This document shows, piece by piece, positions 25,298-34,114 of a stretch of 36,826 bases of DNA. Within the stretch, counting starts at the first letter, position 1. Every line of letters starts with the position of its first letter. The notes below the pieces were generated by a model. It was given only the letters and a program-made list of their open reading frames with translations, did no database searches and was not told the origin of the DNA. This stretch comes from Cyanobacteria bacterium FACHB-471. GTDB taxonomy: Bacteria > Cyanobacteriota > Cyanobacteriia > Elainellales > Elainellaceae. Position numbers and translations under genes: made by a program. The stretch is taken from the NCBI GenBank assembly GCA_014695345.1, contig JACJOC010000100.1, forward strand, positions 1 to 36,826, in the 5' to 3' direction.

Positions 25298-26803
25298 ATG
25301 GCATCAAATACCGTTGCTCAACAGCGTGAACAACAGGAAAAGACTCTCAAGCGATTCATCGTTTACAGTCTTGCGGGATCACTCACCCTGCATGTGATTG
25401 GACTGTTCTTGAAAGTCGATAATTTCTGGAAGCCAGCTCAGGCAGCACAAGAAGAAATCACTATTGTTGTGACCGAGCCTGCCGAGGAAGAAGTCGTAGA
25501 GACAATTCCGTTAGAAGAGCAGAGTGAAGCGATCGCTGAGTCAGAATTTGCAGCGTCTGGTGGCGGTGGTGGGGGCGGTGGCGCAGGAGCCGCATCGATC
25601 ATAGAAGCCCCTCCAGCCTCTGCAATTCCGCCTGAAGAGCCCACTGCTGAAGAGGAACCAGAACCTACCCCTACGCCAATCGCTGAAGATATTGAAGAAC
25701 CCGTTGAAGAAGAACCCGTTGAAGAGGAACTAGAAGACCCAGTCGCTGAACAGGATGAAACCGAACAGGCTGAGAACGTTGCTGAAGCAACCGAGCCACG
25801 CGACCTGAGTAACCTCCTGGGAGATTTGCGGCAGGCTCGTGAGCAGGCAAGACGAACTGCAAATAGCGGATCTAATACGGGTAACCCGCTTGGAAATATT
25901 TTTGGGGGAGGTGATGGCTCCTCAACTACGGCAGTTGGTCCTGGTCGAGGAACGGGCTCGGGCTCAGGTTCGGGCTCAGGGATAGGTTCGGGAACTGGCT
26001 CAGGAACTGGCTCGGGAACTGGCTCGGGAACTGGTTCGGGAACAGGGATAGGTTCGGGAACAGGTTCTGGAGAGAGCGATCGCTCCCGTCGAAATGGCGG
26101 ATCTCGTGAGGTTAGTTGCCAAGGTTGCGACTTTGACTATCCAGAGAGTGCTGACGGGGCAGAAGGATCGGCTCAGGTAGTGGTTGAAACTGACGACCAA
26201 GGGAGAGTTGTCTCGGTAACACTCTCCCGCTCTAGTGGCAATGCCGAACTTGACCGTGCCGCTATAGAACAAGCACGACGGCGAGTCCGATTGAGCAATA
26301 CCAGAGCGGGAGAAAGCTACCCTCTGGATATTGAATTTGTGCAGCCAAACTCTGAAGCGGCGCAACGGGCAGAAGAAAGGGGCGATCGCCGCAGTATCAC
26401 AATTTCCGACCCAGAGCCAGAGCCTACCGAAGCTGCTGAAACGAGTCCCGCCGAAACCCCTGAATCGGCAAGCAGCCCATCCCCAGAGCCGGAACCTTCT
26501 CCAGGCGAGGAACCTTCTTTAGGCGAGGAACCTTCTACCCCAGAACCGGAATCTTCTAGTAGTCCCGAACCAACACCAAGTCCTGCTGAAACTCCAGAAC
26601 CCGAGACAGTAGATAATTCTGACACGGTAGAACCAATAGAAGAACCAGCAGCAGAACCAGTTGCAGAACCCGCACCAGAACCTGACCCTGCACCTGCTCC
26701 CCCACCCGCACCTGCGCCTGACCCTGCACCTGCTCCCCCGCCAGAACCTGCCCCTGCCCCTGCGCCTGCGCCTGCCCCTGCCCCAGTTCCTTCAGAGCCA
26801 TAG
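25298..26803 (+). CDS. tonB: TonB-like energy transducer with extended C-terminal tail
   Basis: 501 residues. A cytoplasmic N-terminus leads to one membrane anchor (about 19-39). A Glu/Pro-rich periplasmic spacer (110-170) follows, then a Gly-Ser-Thr repeat of SGTG units (about 217-258). A TonB C-terminal domain spans about 270-350: CQGCDFDYPESADG, SAQVVVETDDQGRVVSVTLS, GNAELDRAAIEQARRRV. Unusually, about 150 residues of Pro/Glu/Ala repeats (PAPAPAP) extend beyond that domain. TonB carries energy from ExbB-ExbD to outer-membrane siderophore receptors. The divergent exbB-exbD genes support this; no receptor gene is in the window. Confidence 0.85.
   Translation: MASNTVAQQREQQEKTLKRFIVYSLAGSLTLHVIGLFLKVDNFWKPAQAAQEEITIVVTEPAEEEVVETIPLEEQSEAIAESEFAASGGGGGGGGAGAASIIEAPPASAIPPEEPTAEEEPEPTPTPIAEDIEEPVEEEPVEEELEDPVAEQDETEQAENVAEATEPRDLSNLLGDLRQAREQARRTANSGSNTGNPLGNIFGGGDGSSTTAVGPGRGTGSGSGSGSGIGSGTGSGTGSGTGSGTGSGTGIGSGTGSGESDRSRRNGGSREVSCQGCDFDYPESADGAEGSAQVVVETDDQGRVVSVTLSRSSGNAELDRAAIEQARRRVRLSNTRAGESYPLDIEFVQPNSEAAQRAEERGDRRSITISDPEPEPTEAAETSPAETPESASSPSPEPEPSPGEEPSLGEEPSTPEPESSSSPEPTPSPAETPEPETVDNSDTVEPIEEPAAEPVAEPAPEPDPAPAPPPAPAPDPAPAPPPEPAPAPAPAPAPAPVPSEP
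25950..26070 (+). repeat. 12-bp low-complexity repeat encoding SGTG units
   Basis: GGAACTGGCTCG and close variants recur in tandem inside tonB and encode the Gly-Ser-Thr spacer. The repeat is likely to vary in copy number between strains. Confidence 0.85.
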
Positions 26804-26971
26804 TGGACAGAGAATTAAAGGAAACAGTTTATTTGGGGATTGCTCCAAGTAGACTGCATCGTCACAGGGAATTCTCATGCTGGTCTAATGTAGCGGTTCT
26901 TGCTTGAGTGGAATACAAAGCACGGCATACAGCAATGAAGAGGTGCGTTGCCGTGCAATTGCAATTCTGAT

Positions 26972-29926
26972 TCATTCAGCAGTTTGTCTACGAGCCAACT
27001 GAGCAAACAATCCTGGCTGATTTGCCAGCTCTTCAAATTTCCCCTGTTGCACAACCCGTCCGGCTTGCATGACATAAATGCGATCGGCATAACGAATGGT
27101 GCTGAGACGGTGAGCAATGACAACACGAGTAACTTTGAGTTGATCTAAGCTCTGACTCACGATCGCCTGTGTCTTATTGTCGAGAGCGCTTGTAGCCTCG
27201 TCAAACAGTAGAATTTGAGGCTTTAGAGCTAATGCACGGGCAATCACCAGTCGTTGTCGTTGTCCACCGGAGAGGTTCGTTCCGCCTTCACTGACAAGCG
27301 TATGCATCTGCATGGGCATGGCTCTCACATCCTCTGCAAATCCACTCATTTCCGCCGCAGTCCACGCTTCATCCAAAGTGATTAGGGCACCGCTGGCAAT
27401 GTTTTCAAAAATTGAGCCCGCGTTAATTCGGCTATTTTGCAACACTACACCCAACTGACGGCGCACGGCCATCACATCCAGTCCCATCAAATCTTGTCCG
27501 TCATAGTAGATTGTGCCAGAGATAGGCGTTTCAAAGCCTAGCAACAGTCGCATGACGGTTGATTTGCCGCTGCCTGATGGTCCAACTAGTGCAATAAATT
27601 CACCTGGTTGGGCAGAGATACAAACACTATCAAGGTTGAGGGGTCCATCTTCGCGATAGCGGAAGGATATATGGTCAATTTGAACGCTACCAGATAGCCG
27701 CCCTGGGTTAGCTTTGTTGAGGTCAATTTCGGGTTCAGCAGTTAAGATAGATTGCGATCGCTGCCACAGTGGAATCACATCCAACACTTCAATTAATGTA
27801 TTGCTGAGACTGGTGATTCCTCCAATAAACGTGCCAAACGCAACGCTAAACGCCAGAAAAGATCCGGTTGATAGCCCACTGCCGCTGCCAAAGGACTGAG
27901 TTGGATCAATCAAAGTGCTGGCTAACCCAAATAGCATCACTGTCGTGAGAGTTGGCAGCACCGTGTTGAACAACACAACCATGTCTTCCAAACGCTGTGT
28001 GCTGGCTAAAAGCTGAAGCTGTTTCACATATTTTTGTCCCCAATGGGCAAAAGCGCGTTCTTCAACTCCGGCAATTCGCAGCTTAGGAACCGCACTGATG
28101 AGTTGCACCATCAACCCAAAAAGGTCACCTTCAAGCTCCATTAAAGGGCGATTTTTGCGAATGATCAGGGAACCAGAGATGGTGGTAAAAGTGATAATTA
28201 CTGCGGCTAACACTAGTGCCAGAGTTGCCAGTCTAGAACTGTAGTAAAACAACAGTCCCAAATTCAACAGCGAGAAAAACCCGGCAAAGATACTTTGTAA
28301 GGCAGTACCACTAAGCTTGCGCCGAATCGCACCAATGCCAGACACGCGTGAGTTTAAATCACCGATGGAATATTCTCGAAAAAAGGAGGTTTTTAGCTTG
28401 AGTAAACGATCCCAGACAGCGGCTTGTAGAGATGCATCGGATAGGGTTTCAATTCGCATGGAGGCGATCGCCTGCGCCAGTTGAAAGCTTGCCCCACCAA
28501 AGGCGGCCGCTAGTAGCCCTAACCCAGTCTGCACCAGTAAACCTGAGTTGCCATAGGGAATCGCATTATCAATTAAAACGGCTGTAGCCTGTGGCACCAG
28601 CATTCCTAACAACGTTGCAGCTACGCCCGTCAGCAGAATCGCAATCACATCGGACGTGCGCCCTTGCAACGTGAATTTGAGCAAACTAATGGCATTCAAC
28701 ACGCCATCAGGCAAGGGTCTGTAGAAAACAAACGCAACGGGATCGATAGTCTGTGCAACAGCCTGATCGACTGGAACTCTAGCAGAGGCAGATTTAGAAC
28801 CCTTCGTCGTTGAAACATCGGCTTCAGCTAAACCTGTCCATGCCGGATCAAACAGTTCGTACTGGGCATTTCCAACGGGCAACAGTGCGACAGGTCGTTT
28901 ATCCTCAACGGTGTAAGCCAGAAGTGGTCCGCTATCCATCTTCCACCAGTTGTTTCGCAGCAAAACTCGCCGCAAACGTAAGCGAGAAGAACGGGCGATC
29001 GCCTCCAAAGGTTCCTTTAATCGCTTCAGATCTTCCGATCTAGCAGGTGGCTGAATGGTTACTCCCAGTGCCTTACCCACTGCTCCTGCTGCAATTAACA
29101 AAGAAGTATCTGCCTCAAAAAAACTCTCTGTCCTGGGATGTAACACTGACGCAAGCTGATGGATCGTTTGCTGCGTCAGTTGTCGGTTAAGCTGCTGCCT
29201 TGCCTCAAATCGAGCTAACGTTTGCTGAGTCTCGTGTTCTCCAATCAGTTCAACAGAACAGAGAAAATAGTGATGCAGTTGAGCCAGCCCCTTTAGCAAA
29301 ATATCCCAACTTTCAACCTCGGCTGTGCCTCTAGAAAACAGTTCAAGGTGATCGGCTGCTTCTAACCAGGCTCCATTTCCAATAGGAAAACAGCCTGTTT
29401 CTGGATCTAAAACCAGGTCTGAATGACCCAACCAGAGCATCTTTCCTTGCTGGACTCTCACCCACAGGACCTGGTCGGGAGAAGGCTGAAATATTTGCCC
29501 TTCCATCAGGGAAAGGTATTGCATATCAGGAGTAATTCCAGCGGCCTTTGGCTGAGTTAGCCCCTCCACTTGACCAAGTTTGTGAACCCAGTTGTCGAGG
29601 AGGAAGTGGGGATCGGGGATTGAAGACTGGGAGAGTACGGGAGTGGGAGGGTATGGAATTGGCAGAAGCTCTGTAGGTTCGAGCGGAACTGCGATGATGC
29701 CGAGTGAGTTACAGTCTGGACGAGATGCAATGCCAAAAAGAGCTTCACCGGGGTAAATGTTGAATAGGTAGTGACGATCGCCCTCTGCCTCACCATTTTT
29801 GATTGGCACCGCAAACAGTGCCAAAGAGCCTGACTGAACCAGCCAAACCGTTTGAGGGTCATTTAATAACAGGGGTTGATTGCCTGTAATTTGGTGCAAA
29901 CTTGTGTCAATCTGCTGTAGCTTCAT
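26972..29926 (-). CDS. NHLM-type bacteriocin export ABC transporter, second (permease/ATPase) subunit
   Basis: 984 residues from ATG 29926, preceded by GGAGG and overlapping the peptidase-transporter stop by 4 nt (ATGA). The N-terminal 370 residues are soluble, as in the NHLM ABC2 family (LVQSGSLALFAVP near the start), with no C39 catalytic motif. Then come a six-helix exporter membrane domain (about 400-680) and an ATPase domain with Walker A GPSGSGKST, signature [10 protein letters not shown], Walker B ILLFDEATSALD and H-loop VIAHRLSTIR. It probably pairs with the upstream transporter to export processed peptides. Confidence 0.9.
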   Translation of the reverse strand: MKLQQIDTSLHQITGNQPLLLNDPQTVWLVQSGSLALFAVPIKNGEAEGDRHYLFNIYPGEALFGIASRPDCNSLGIIAVPLEPTELLPIPYPPTPVLSQSSIPDPHFLLDNWVHKLGQVEGLTQPKAAGITPDMQYLSLMEGQIFQPSPDQVLWVRVQQGKMLWLGHSDLVLDPETGCFPIGNGAWLEAADHLELFSRGTAEVESWDILLKGLAQLHHYFLCSVELIGEHETQQTLARFEARQQLNRQLTQQTIHQLASVLHPRTESFFEADTSLLIAAGAVGKALGVTIQPPARSEDLKRLKEPLEAIARSSRLRLRRVLLRNNWWKMDSGPLLAYTVEDKRPVALLPVGNAQYELFDPAWTGLAEADVSTTKGSKSASARVPVDQAVAQTIDPVAFVFYRPLPDGVLNAISLLKFTLQGRTSDVIAILLTGVAATLLGMLVPQATAVLIDNAIPYGNSGLLVQTGLGLLAAAFGGASFQLAQAIASMRIETLSDASLQAAVWDRLLKLKTSFFREYSIGDLNSRVSGIGAIRRKLSGTALQSIFAGFFSLLNLGLLFYYSSRLATLALVLAAVIITFTTISGSLIIRKNRPLMELEGDLFGLMVQLISAVPKLRIAGVEERAFAHWGQKYVKQLQLLASTQRLEDMVVLFNTVLPTLTTVMLFGLASTLIDPTQSFGSGSGLSTGSFLAFSVAFGTFIGGITSLSNTLIEVLDVIPLWQRSQSILTAEPEIDLNKANPGRLSGSVQIDHISFRYREDGPLNLDSVCISAQPGEFIALVGPSGSGKSTVMRLLLGFETPISGTIYYDGQDLMGLDVMAVRRQLGVVLQNSRINAGSIFENIASGALITLDEAWTAAEMSGFAEDVRAMPMQMHTLVSEGGTNLSGGQRQRLVIARALALKPQILLFDEATSALDNKTQAIVSQSLDQLKVTRVVIAHRLSTIRYADRIYVMQAGRVVQQGKFEELANQPGLFAQLARRQTAE

Positions 29927-32154
29927 GAGGCACCCTCCGCGTTGCGAATGAGTTGAGCATAATGTCCAGGTTGTTGCCACAGTTCTTCATGGGTACCCCG
30001 TTGCACAACCTTGCCGCGTTCTAAAACAATAATTTCGTCAGAGTCCCGAATGGTGCTTAACCGATGCGCCACAATCAAACAGGTACAGCCCCGTTGCCGC
30101 AATTTTTGGTCAATCATTTTCTCGGTTTCTGTATCCAGGGCACTGGTGGCTTCATCCATAATCAGAATTGACGGATTGTTGATTAGCGCTCTAGCAATCT
30201 CAAGTCGCTGTCGCTGTCCACCACTTAAATTCACCGCACCCTCTAACAGTTGAGCATCATAGCCACCAGGAATCGAGAGGATCACTTCGTGAATTGCTGC
30301 ATCCTGACAAGCTCGGTGCAAGGCGCGATCGGGAACTGTGGTATCCCACAGGGTTAAGTTCTCGCGAATGGTGCCTGCAAATAGGAGAATATCCTGTTCT
30401 ACAACTGCGATCGAATTGGTGAGTACAGAACGGGAAATATCATTTCTAGCAACTCCGTCAAACCGGATTTCTCCTGACCAGGCATCATAGAGTCCAGCAA
30501 TTACTTTAGCGAGGGTTGACTTACCAGAGCCACTTCCTCCTACGAAAGCAATTCGCTGTCCCGGCTTAATAGAAAGGTTGAAATTTTCAATCAGCGGCGG
30601 TTCAAGCGGACTGTAGCCGAAGGTAAGGTCTTTTAGATCAATGTAACCGTGCAGACGAGGAGAAAAGGGTGAAGGATGAAGGATGAGGGATGAAGGGGGA
30701 GGGGGGGAATCTTGTTCTTGTAACTGGGGATCAACCTCGTTAGTTAATACGTCGTCCAGGCGCTGTAGGTTCCCCTGTAAGGTTTGCAGAGTGCTGCCAA
30801 ATTGGACGAGACGATTGACGGGTTGCTGAAAGCTTTGCATCAGAAGTTGGAAGGCGACTAACATACCAATACTTAAACTGCCGTTGATCACGCGCCATCC
30901 ACCGATCATCAGGAGTGAGGCTGCTGTGAGTGCCGAAAGGAGAGTAGGCAGTAATCCTAAAACGCGGTTGATTAAACCTAACTCTTGCTGAGCGTTGATT
31001 GCCTTAGTGTAATACCCCACCCAACGAGCAAAAAAGTCTGACTCTAAGCCAGAAGCTTTGAGCGTTTCCATACTCTGTAAGCCTGCGATCGCAATTCCCG
31101 ATGCTTTGCCGTATTCCTGCACCAGTCGCAGGTTGGCATCGACGCGCTGACGCGATACCCACTGTAATGTGAGTACATTCACAACGGCAAAGAAAATCAC
31201 AATCAGAGTTAAGACAACGTCGTATTGGAACATGGCGATCGCAAAAAAGACCACCATGAAGGCGCTGATGACGGTAATCGTCAGACGACCCGACATTACA
31301 TCTGCTACATCATCATTGAGTCGAATTCGGTTGCTGATCTCTCCGGCAAACCGCTGTGCATAAAAGCTGACGGGTAAACGTAAAACGTGCCAGACAAATC
31401 GACTGGATAAACTCACCGATAGCTTAATCTTTAAGCCACGCAAATACCGTAGCTGCAACAGAGTAAGCAAGCCCTGAAGACATATCGTGATCATCATGCC
31501 AAACAATAAGTAAGGCAACCACTCGGGTCGGTTGCCCATCAGGACATTGTCCACAAAGATCTGGCTAAAGGCAGGAATCACCAGACTTGGCAGCACCAGT
31601 AAAAAGCTTGCCAGGATGCAGTAGAGCAATGCCCCAACCGAATTGCGGAGACGGCTTCCTAATGCCAAAGTGAGACTGGGTTTTTGTCCCCCTGGCTGAA
31701 ATTCTTCGCTCGGCTCCATCACCAGAACGACCCCGGTGTATCCTTCATCGAATTCCTGATAGGAAACCCTTCTAGGTCCGACAGCTGGATCATTCAGATA
31801 AACTCGGTCTTTGTCAAACCCTTCAACCACTAAAAAGTGATTGAAGTGCCAGAAAACAATAAAAGGAAAACGTAGTTGTGACAGGCTTTCTAGTGACTTC
31901 TTAAAACCTTTGGCAACCATGCCATAGTTTCTGGCCGCCTTAAGGACGTTGGCGGCTGTCACCCCATCTCGCGAAACACCACAGGCTTGTCGTAGCTCTG
32001 CCAACGGCACAATTCGGTTGTAATAGCCTAAGACAATTCCTAAAGCCGCAGCCCCGCACTCAACGGCTTCCATCTGTAAAACTGTGGGTGTTTTGACTCG
32101 GCTCTTTTGCCCCTTTAGTGACTGTTGCAGAGAGGCTAAAGGGTTGATAAACAT
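29923..32154 (-). CDS. NHLM-type bacteriocin export ABC transporter with C39 peptidase domain
   Basis: A 743-residue peptidase-containing exporter. The C39 domain (residues 20-145) has Q27, catalytic C33 (QMEAVECGAAALG), H106 (HFNHFLVVEGF) and D122 (YLNDPAVGPRRV), which cleaves leader peptides after double glycine. Six membrane helices follow, then an ATPase with [24 protein letters not shown] and ILIMDEATSALD. It cleaves and exports a precursor peptide; the divergent two-site peptide at 34115 is the obvious substrate. The start overlaps the HlyD-like gene stop by one base (TGATG). Confidence 0.93.
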   Translation of the reverse strand: MFINPLASLQQSLKGQKSRVKTPTVLQMEAVECGAAALGIVLGYYNRIVPLAELRQACGVSRDGVTAANVLKAARNYGMVAKGFKKSLESLSQLRFPFIVFWHFNHFLVVEGFDKDRVYLNDPAVGPRRVSYQEFDEGYTGVVLVMEPSEEFQPGGQKPSLTLALGSRLRNSVGALLYCILASFLLVLPSLVIPAFSQIFVDNVLMGNRPEWLPYLLFGMMITICLQGLLTLLQLRYLRGLKIKLSVSLSSRFVWHVLRLPVSFYAQRFAGEISNRIRLNDDVADVMSGRLTITVISAFMVVFFAIAMFQYDVVLTLIVIFFAVVNVLTLQWVSRQRVDANLRLVQEYGKASGIAIAGLQSMETLKASGLESDFFARWVGYYTKAINAQQELGLINRVLGLLPTLLSALTAASLLMIGGWRVINGSLSIGMLVAFQLLMQSFQQPVNRLVQFGSTLQTLQGNLQRLDDVLTNEVDPQLQEQDSPPPPSSLILHPSPFSPRLHGYIDLKDLTFGYSPLEPPLIENFNLSIKPGQRIAFVGGSGSGKSTLAKVIAGLYDAWSGEIRFDGVARNDISRSVLTNSIAVVEQDILLFAGTIRENLTLWDTTVPDRALHRACQDAAIHEVILSIPGGYDAQLLEGAVNLSGGQRQRLEIARALINNPSILIMDEATSALDTETEKMIDQKLRQRGCTCLIVAHRLSTIRDSDEIIVLERGKVVQRGTHEELWQQPGHYAQLIRNAEGAS

Positions 32155-32756
32155 CAGTGAGACACCTCAAGAAATGGAAATACAAAGGTGATGGGTGCTT
32201 TTTCTGCTAGGGTGATGCGGGCGATCGCACTCATTCCAGGAGCCAGTGTTAACCGTGTACCTCGTGCAGAAGACCATCGATAGCCGCTTGCAGTGGCAGG
32301 ATCGGGTTCCAGTTCAGCAACGACTTCTACTAAATTTTCTTGATCCGCAATGCCGGATTGACGAGCCGCATCTAAAGTGGTGACAGATGGTTCTGAAACA
32401 GATTTAATCCGGGCAACCAAGCCGTCGGTTTGTTCAGAGCCGATGGTGTCAGGCACCAGCATAATCTCCATTCCAGGTTGAATCTGCTCTGCTTCATCGC
32501 TACCAAAATAGGTTAAACCTACCAGTTCATTAGAGGATTGGGTTGGGTGAACGAGGATTCCTTTACCCACTGCGGTAATTGGAATCCGTCCAAAGAAACC
32601 CCAAACCAGCGCCAACGCCATCAAGGAAGCCAGAGATGCCAGAGGTAGCCAACTCTTAGGGCTAACAACCTGCATCAGTTGATCTAACTGCTCTGGAGAA
32701 GATAATCGCTCCAGGGACTCCTTTCTAAAAATGCTGGTTTTTGACTGCTCACTCAT
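32154..32756 (-). CDS. Short NHLM-type HlyD-like secretion protein, coiled coil missing
   Basis: 200 residues. The N-terminus (FRKESLERLSSPEQLDQLMQ, VVSPKSWLPL) and a membrane segment at about 35-56 are those of the NHLM HlyD-like family. The C-terminus (NELVGLTYFGSDEAEQIQPGME ... GTRLTLAPGMSAIARITLAEKAPITFVFPFL) is also family-like. Usual members are roughly twice as long and carry a lipoyl half-domain and a coiled-coil hairpin between. Here VGKGILVHP joins almost directly to SSNELVGLTYF near residue 72. It is the membrane-fusion-type partner of the two ABC subunits. Confidence 0.85.
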   Translation of the reverse strand: MSEQSKTSIFRKESLERLSSPEQLDQLMQVVSPKSWLPLASLASLMALALVWGFFGRIPITAVGKGILVHPTQSSNELVGLTYFGSDEAEQIQPGMEIMLVPDTIGSEQTDGLVARIKSVSEPSVTTLDAARQSGIADQENLVEVVAELEPDPATASGYRWSSARGTRLTLAPGMSAIARITLAEKAPITFVFPFLEVSH

Positions 32757-32790
32757 GGCTTTATTTGATGGCTCCGTTCTGTGACTCGCT

Positions 32791-33879
32791 TTAAGTTACA
32801 CCCAACCGTTTCAACATCCAATTAAATCGAGCCGCCCCTTGAGAAACCTGTTGCAACGAATCAAGGTCTAGCTCATCCTCATATTCAACGTCTTCATCCA
32901 TCTCCTGATGCTGACTGTAGTTGCTCTTATTGCAGCCCAGACGACTCATCACGGTTTGCAGACTATTAGAAAGTTGAAGGGCAAGGACTCGGTAAAAGCG
33001 AGAAGCAAAACTCATGTCTTGCTGAAGTTTGACAGCAAGTACCTGACGAGGAATAGATAAGACAAGAGAGTGATTGACTGCTCTAACCGTAACCGCTGGG
33101 GGGCGAAAATCTACAAAAGAGCTAGCGCCACTAATTTCACCCCGAGTTAGGTTAGCGATCGCCTTCTCACGAGGAGCCTTCCCCTGACCTTTAAAGCAAA
33201 GGGTGAGAGGGTTATAATCTCCTTCGGGAGAGGAAATCAGTAGAAGACCATCCAGAATGAAATACAGCGCCTCAACGGGTCTACCGGCTTGGAGTAAGAC
33301 TTCATTCGGGGAAAGGCTTTTGATTTCACCCACGGCAACCAACCAGTCTGCATCACTATCCCGAAGCTCTCCAAACACAAAGAGAGCTTCTTTCATCGGT
33401 TGTTCGGTGATGGCTTGCACCTGACCTGGCATCTCGAAGATTTGCCGCAGCCGTTCAGAGAGCATCAGGGCGATCGCCCGATAAAAATGGGTACTAAAGT
33501 TAATGTCCTGTTCTAGTTTGTCTATTAACCGTTGCCGAGGAATTGCCAGTACTAACGAATTCACATCTGCTTTAACAATTGCTGGCATAAAACATAAATC
33601 AAATAAGGATGTTTCACCCACAATCTCGCCGCGTGATAAACGAGTAATTTCTCGATCCTGACAATCACTCTCTGCAACAGTTACAACATGATCGGTAGAA
33701 GTACTTTTAGCGTTGGGAATTACGATCGTTAACGCTCCATCTAACAACAGATAAATCACCTCTGGATCTCTGCAAAGCTGGACAAGCACAGTTCCGGCGT
33801 TGATCTGCTCTTGACGACCCGCAGCGATCATCCAATTAATGTCGGCGTTGCTTAATTCGCTGAGTAAGACTTCTGCCAT
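32791..33879 (-). CDS. Bacteriocin-type transport-associated protein, tandem cNMP-like domains
   Basis: 362 residues with two cyclic-nucleotide-binding-like domains (about 1-150 and 170-315) and a C-terminal acidic linker plus SQGAARFNWMLKRLG motif. The cassette positions read GEIVGETSLFDLCFMPAIVKA and GEISGASSFVDFRPPAVTVRA; the phosphate-binding Arg expected in a PRxA-type segment is not obvious in either, so nucleotide binding may be lost. The architecture matches the cNMP-domain protein that accompanies NHLM export genes. It leads the export operon, 34 nt before the HlyD-like gene. The role is unknown, perhaps sensing or assembling the exporter. Confidence 0.85.
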   Translation of the reverse strand: MAEVLLSELSNADINWMIAAGRQEQINAGTVLVQLCRDPEVIYLLLDGALTIVIPNAKSTSTDHVVTVAESDCQDREITRLSRGEIVGETSLFDLCFMPAIVKADVNSLVLAIPRQRLIDKLEQDINFSTHFYRAIALMLSERLRQIFEMPGQVQAITEQPMKEALFVFGELRDSDADWLVAVGEIKSLSPNEVLLQAGRPVEALYFILDGLLLISSPEGDYNPLTLCFKGQGKAPREKAIANLTRGEISGASSFVDFRPPAVTVRAVNHSLVLSIPRQVLAVKLQQDMSFASRFYRVLALQLSNSLQTVMSRLGCNKSNYSQHQEMDEDVEYEDELDLDSLQQVSQGAARFNWMLKRLGVT

Positions 33880-33953
33880 GAGGTGATTGGTGCGAGTTTG
33901 ATAGCCACATTATTACGGATTAGAAGTGAGGAAACTAGAGGAGATAAAGCTGA

Positions 33954-34005
33954 TCCAACGTTCTGCCAACATTTATCCGACATCTTGCCAACATTTGTCC
34001 AACAC
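33954..34005. promoter_or_regulatory. 22-bp tandem repeats in the divergent precursor/exporter promoter region
   Basis: Two adjacent 22-bp units (33954-33975 and 33976-33997) share TCC(A/G)AC at their starts and TGCCAACATTT in their second half. A partial third unit begins TCCAAC at 33998. The 22-bp period is about two helical turns, as expected for side-by-side operator sites. They lie between the exporter operon and the precursor gene, so one regulator could serve both. Confidence 0.6.
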
Positions 34006-34114
34006 ACAAGCCTTCAGTGTTTGAGGGTTTCGGGCTACTCTAGAGAAGTGATGAGAGAGCTTGAATTGATTGCAGCTCTCACCAGTCATTTCCCTAACTG
34101 GAGGACATATCCTA

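Noticed and set aside
26317-26801. Minus-strand frames opposite the end of tonB
   Set aside because: They are shadows of the low-complexity Pro/Glu repeats; composition is Gln/Val/Leu- or Ser/Gly-rich without domains.
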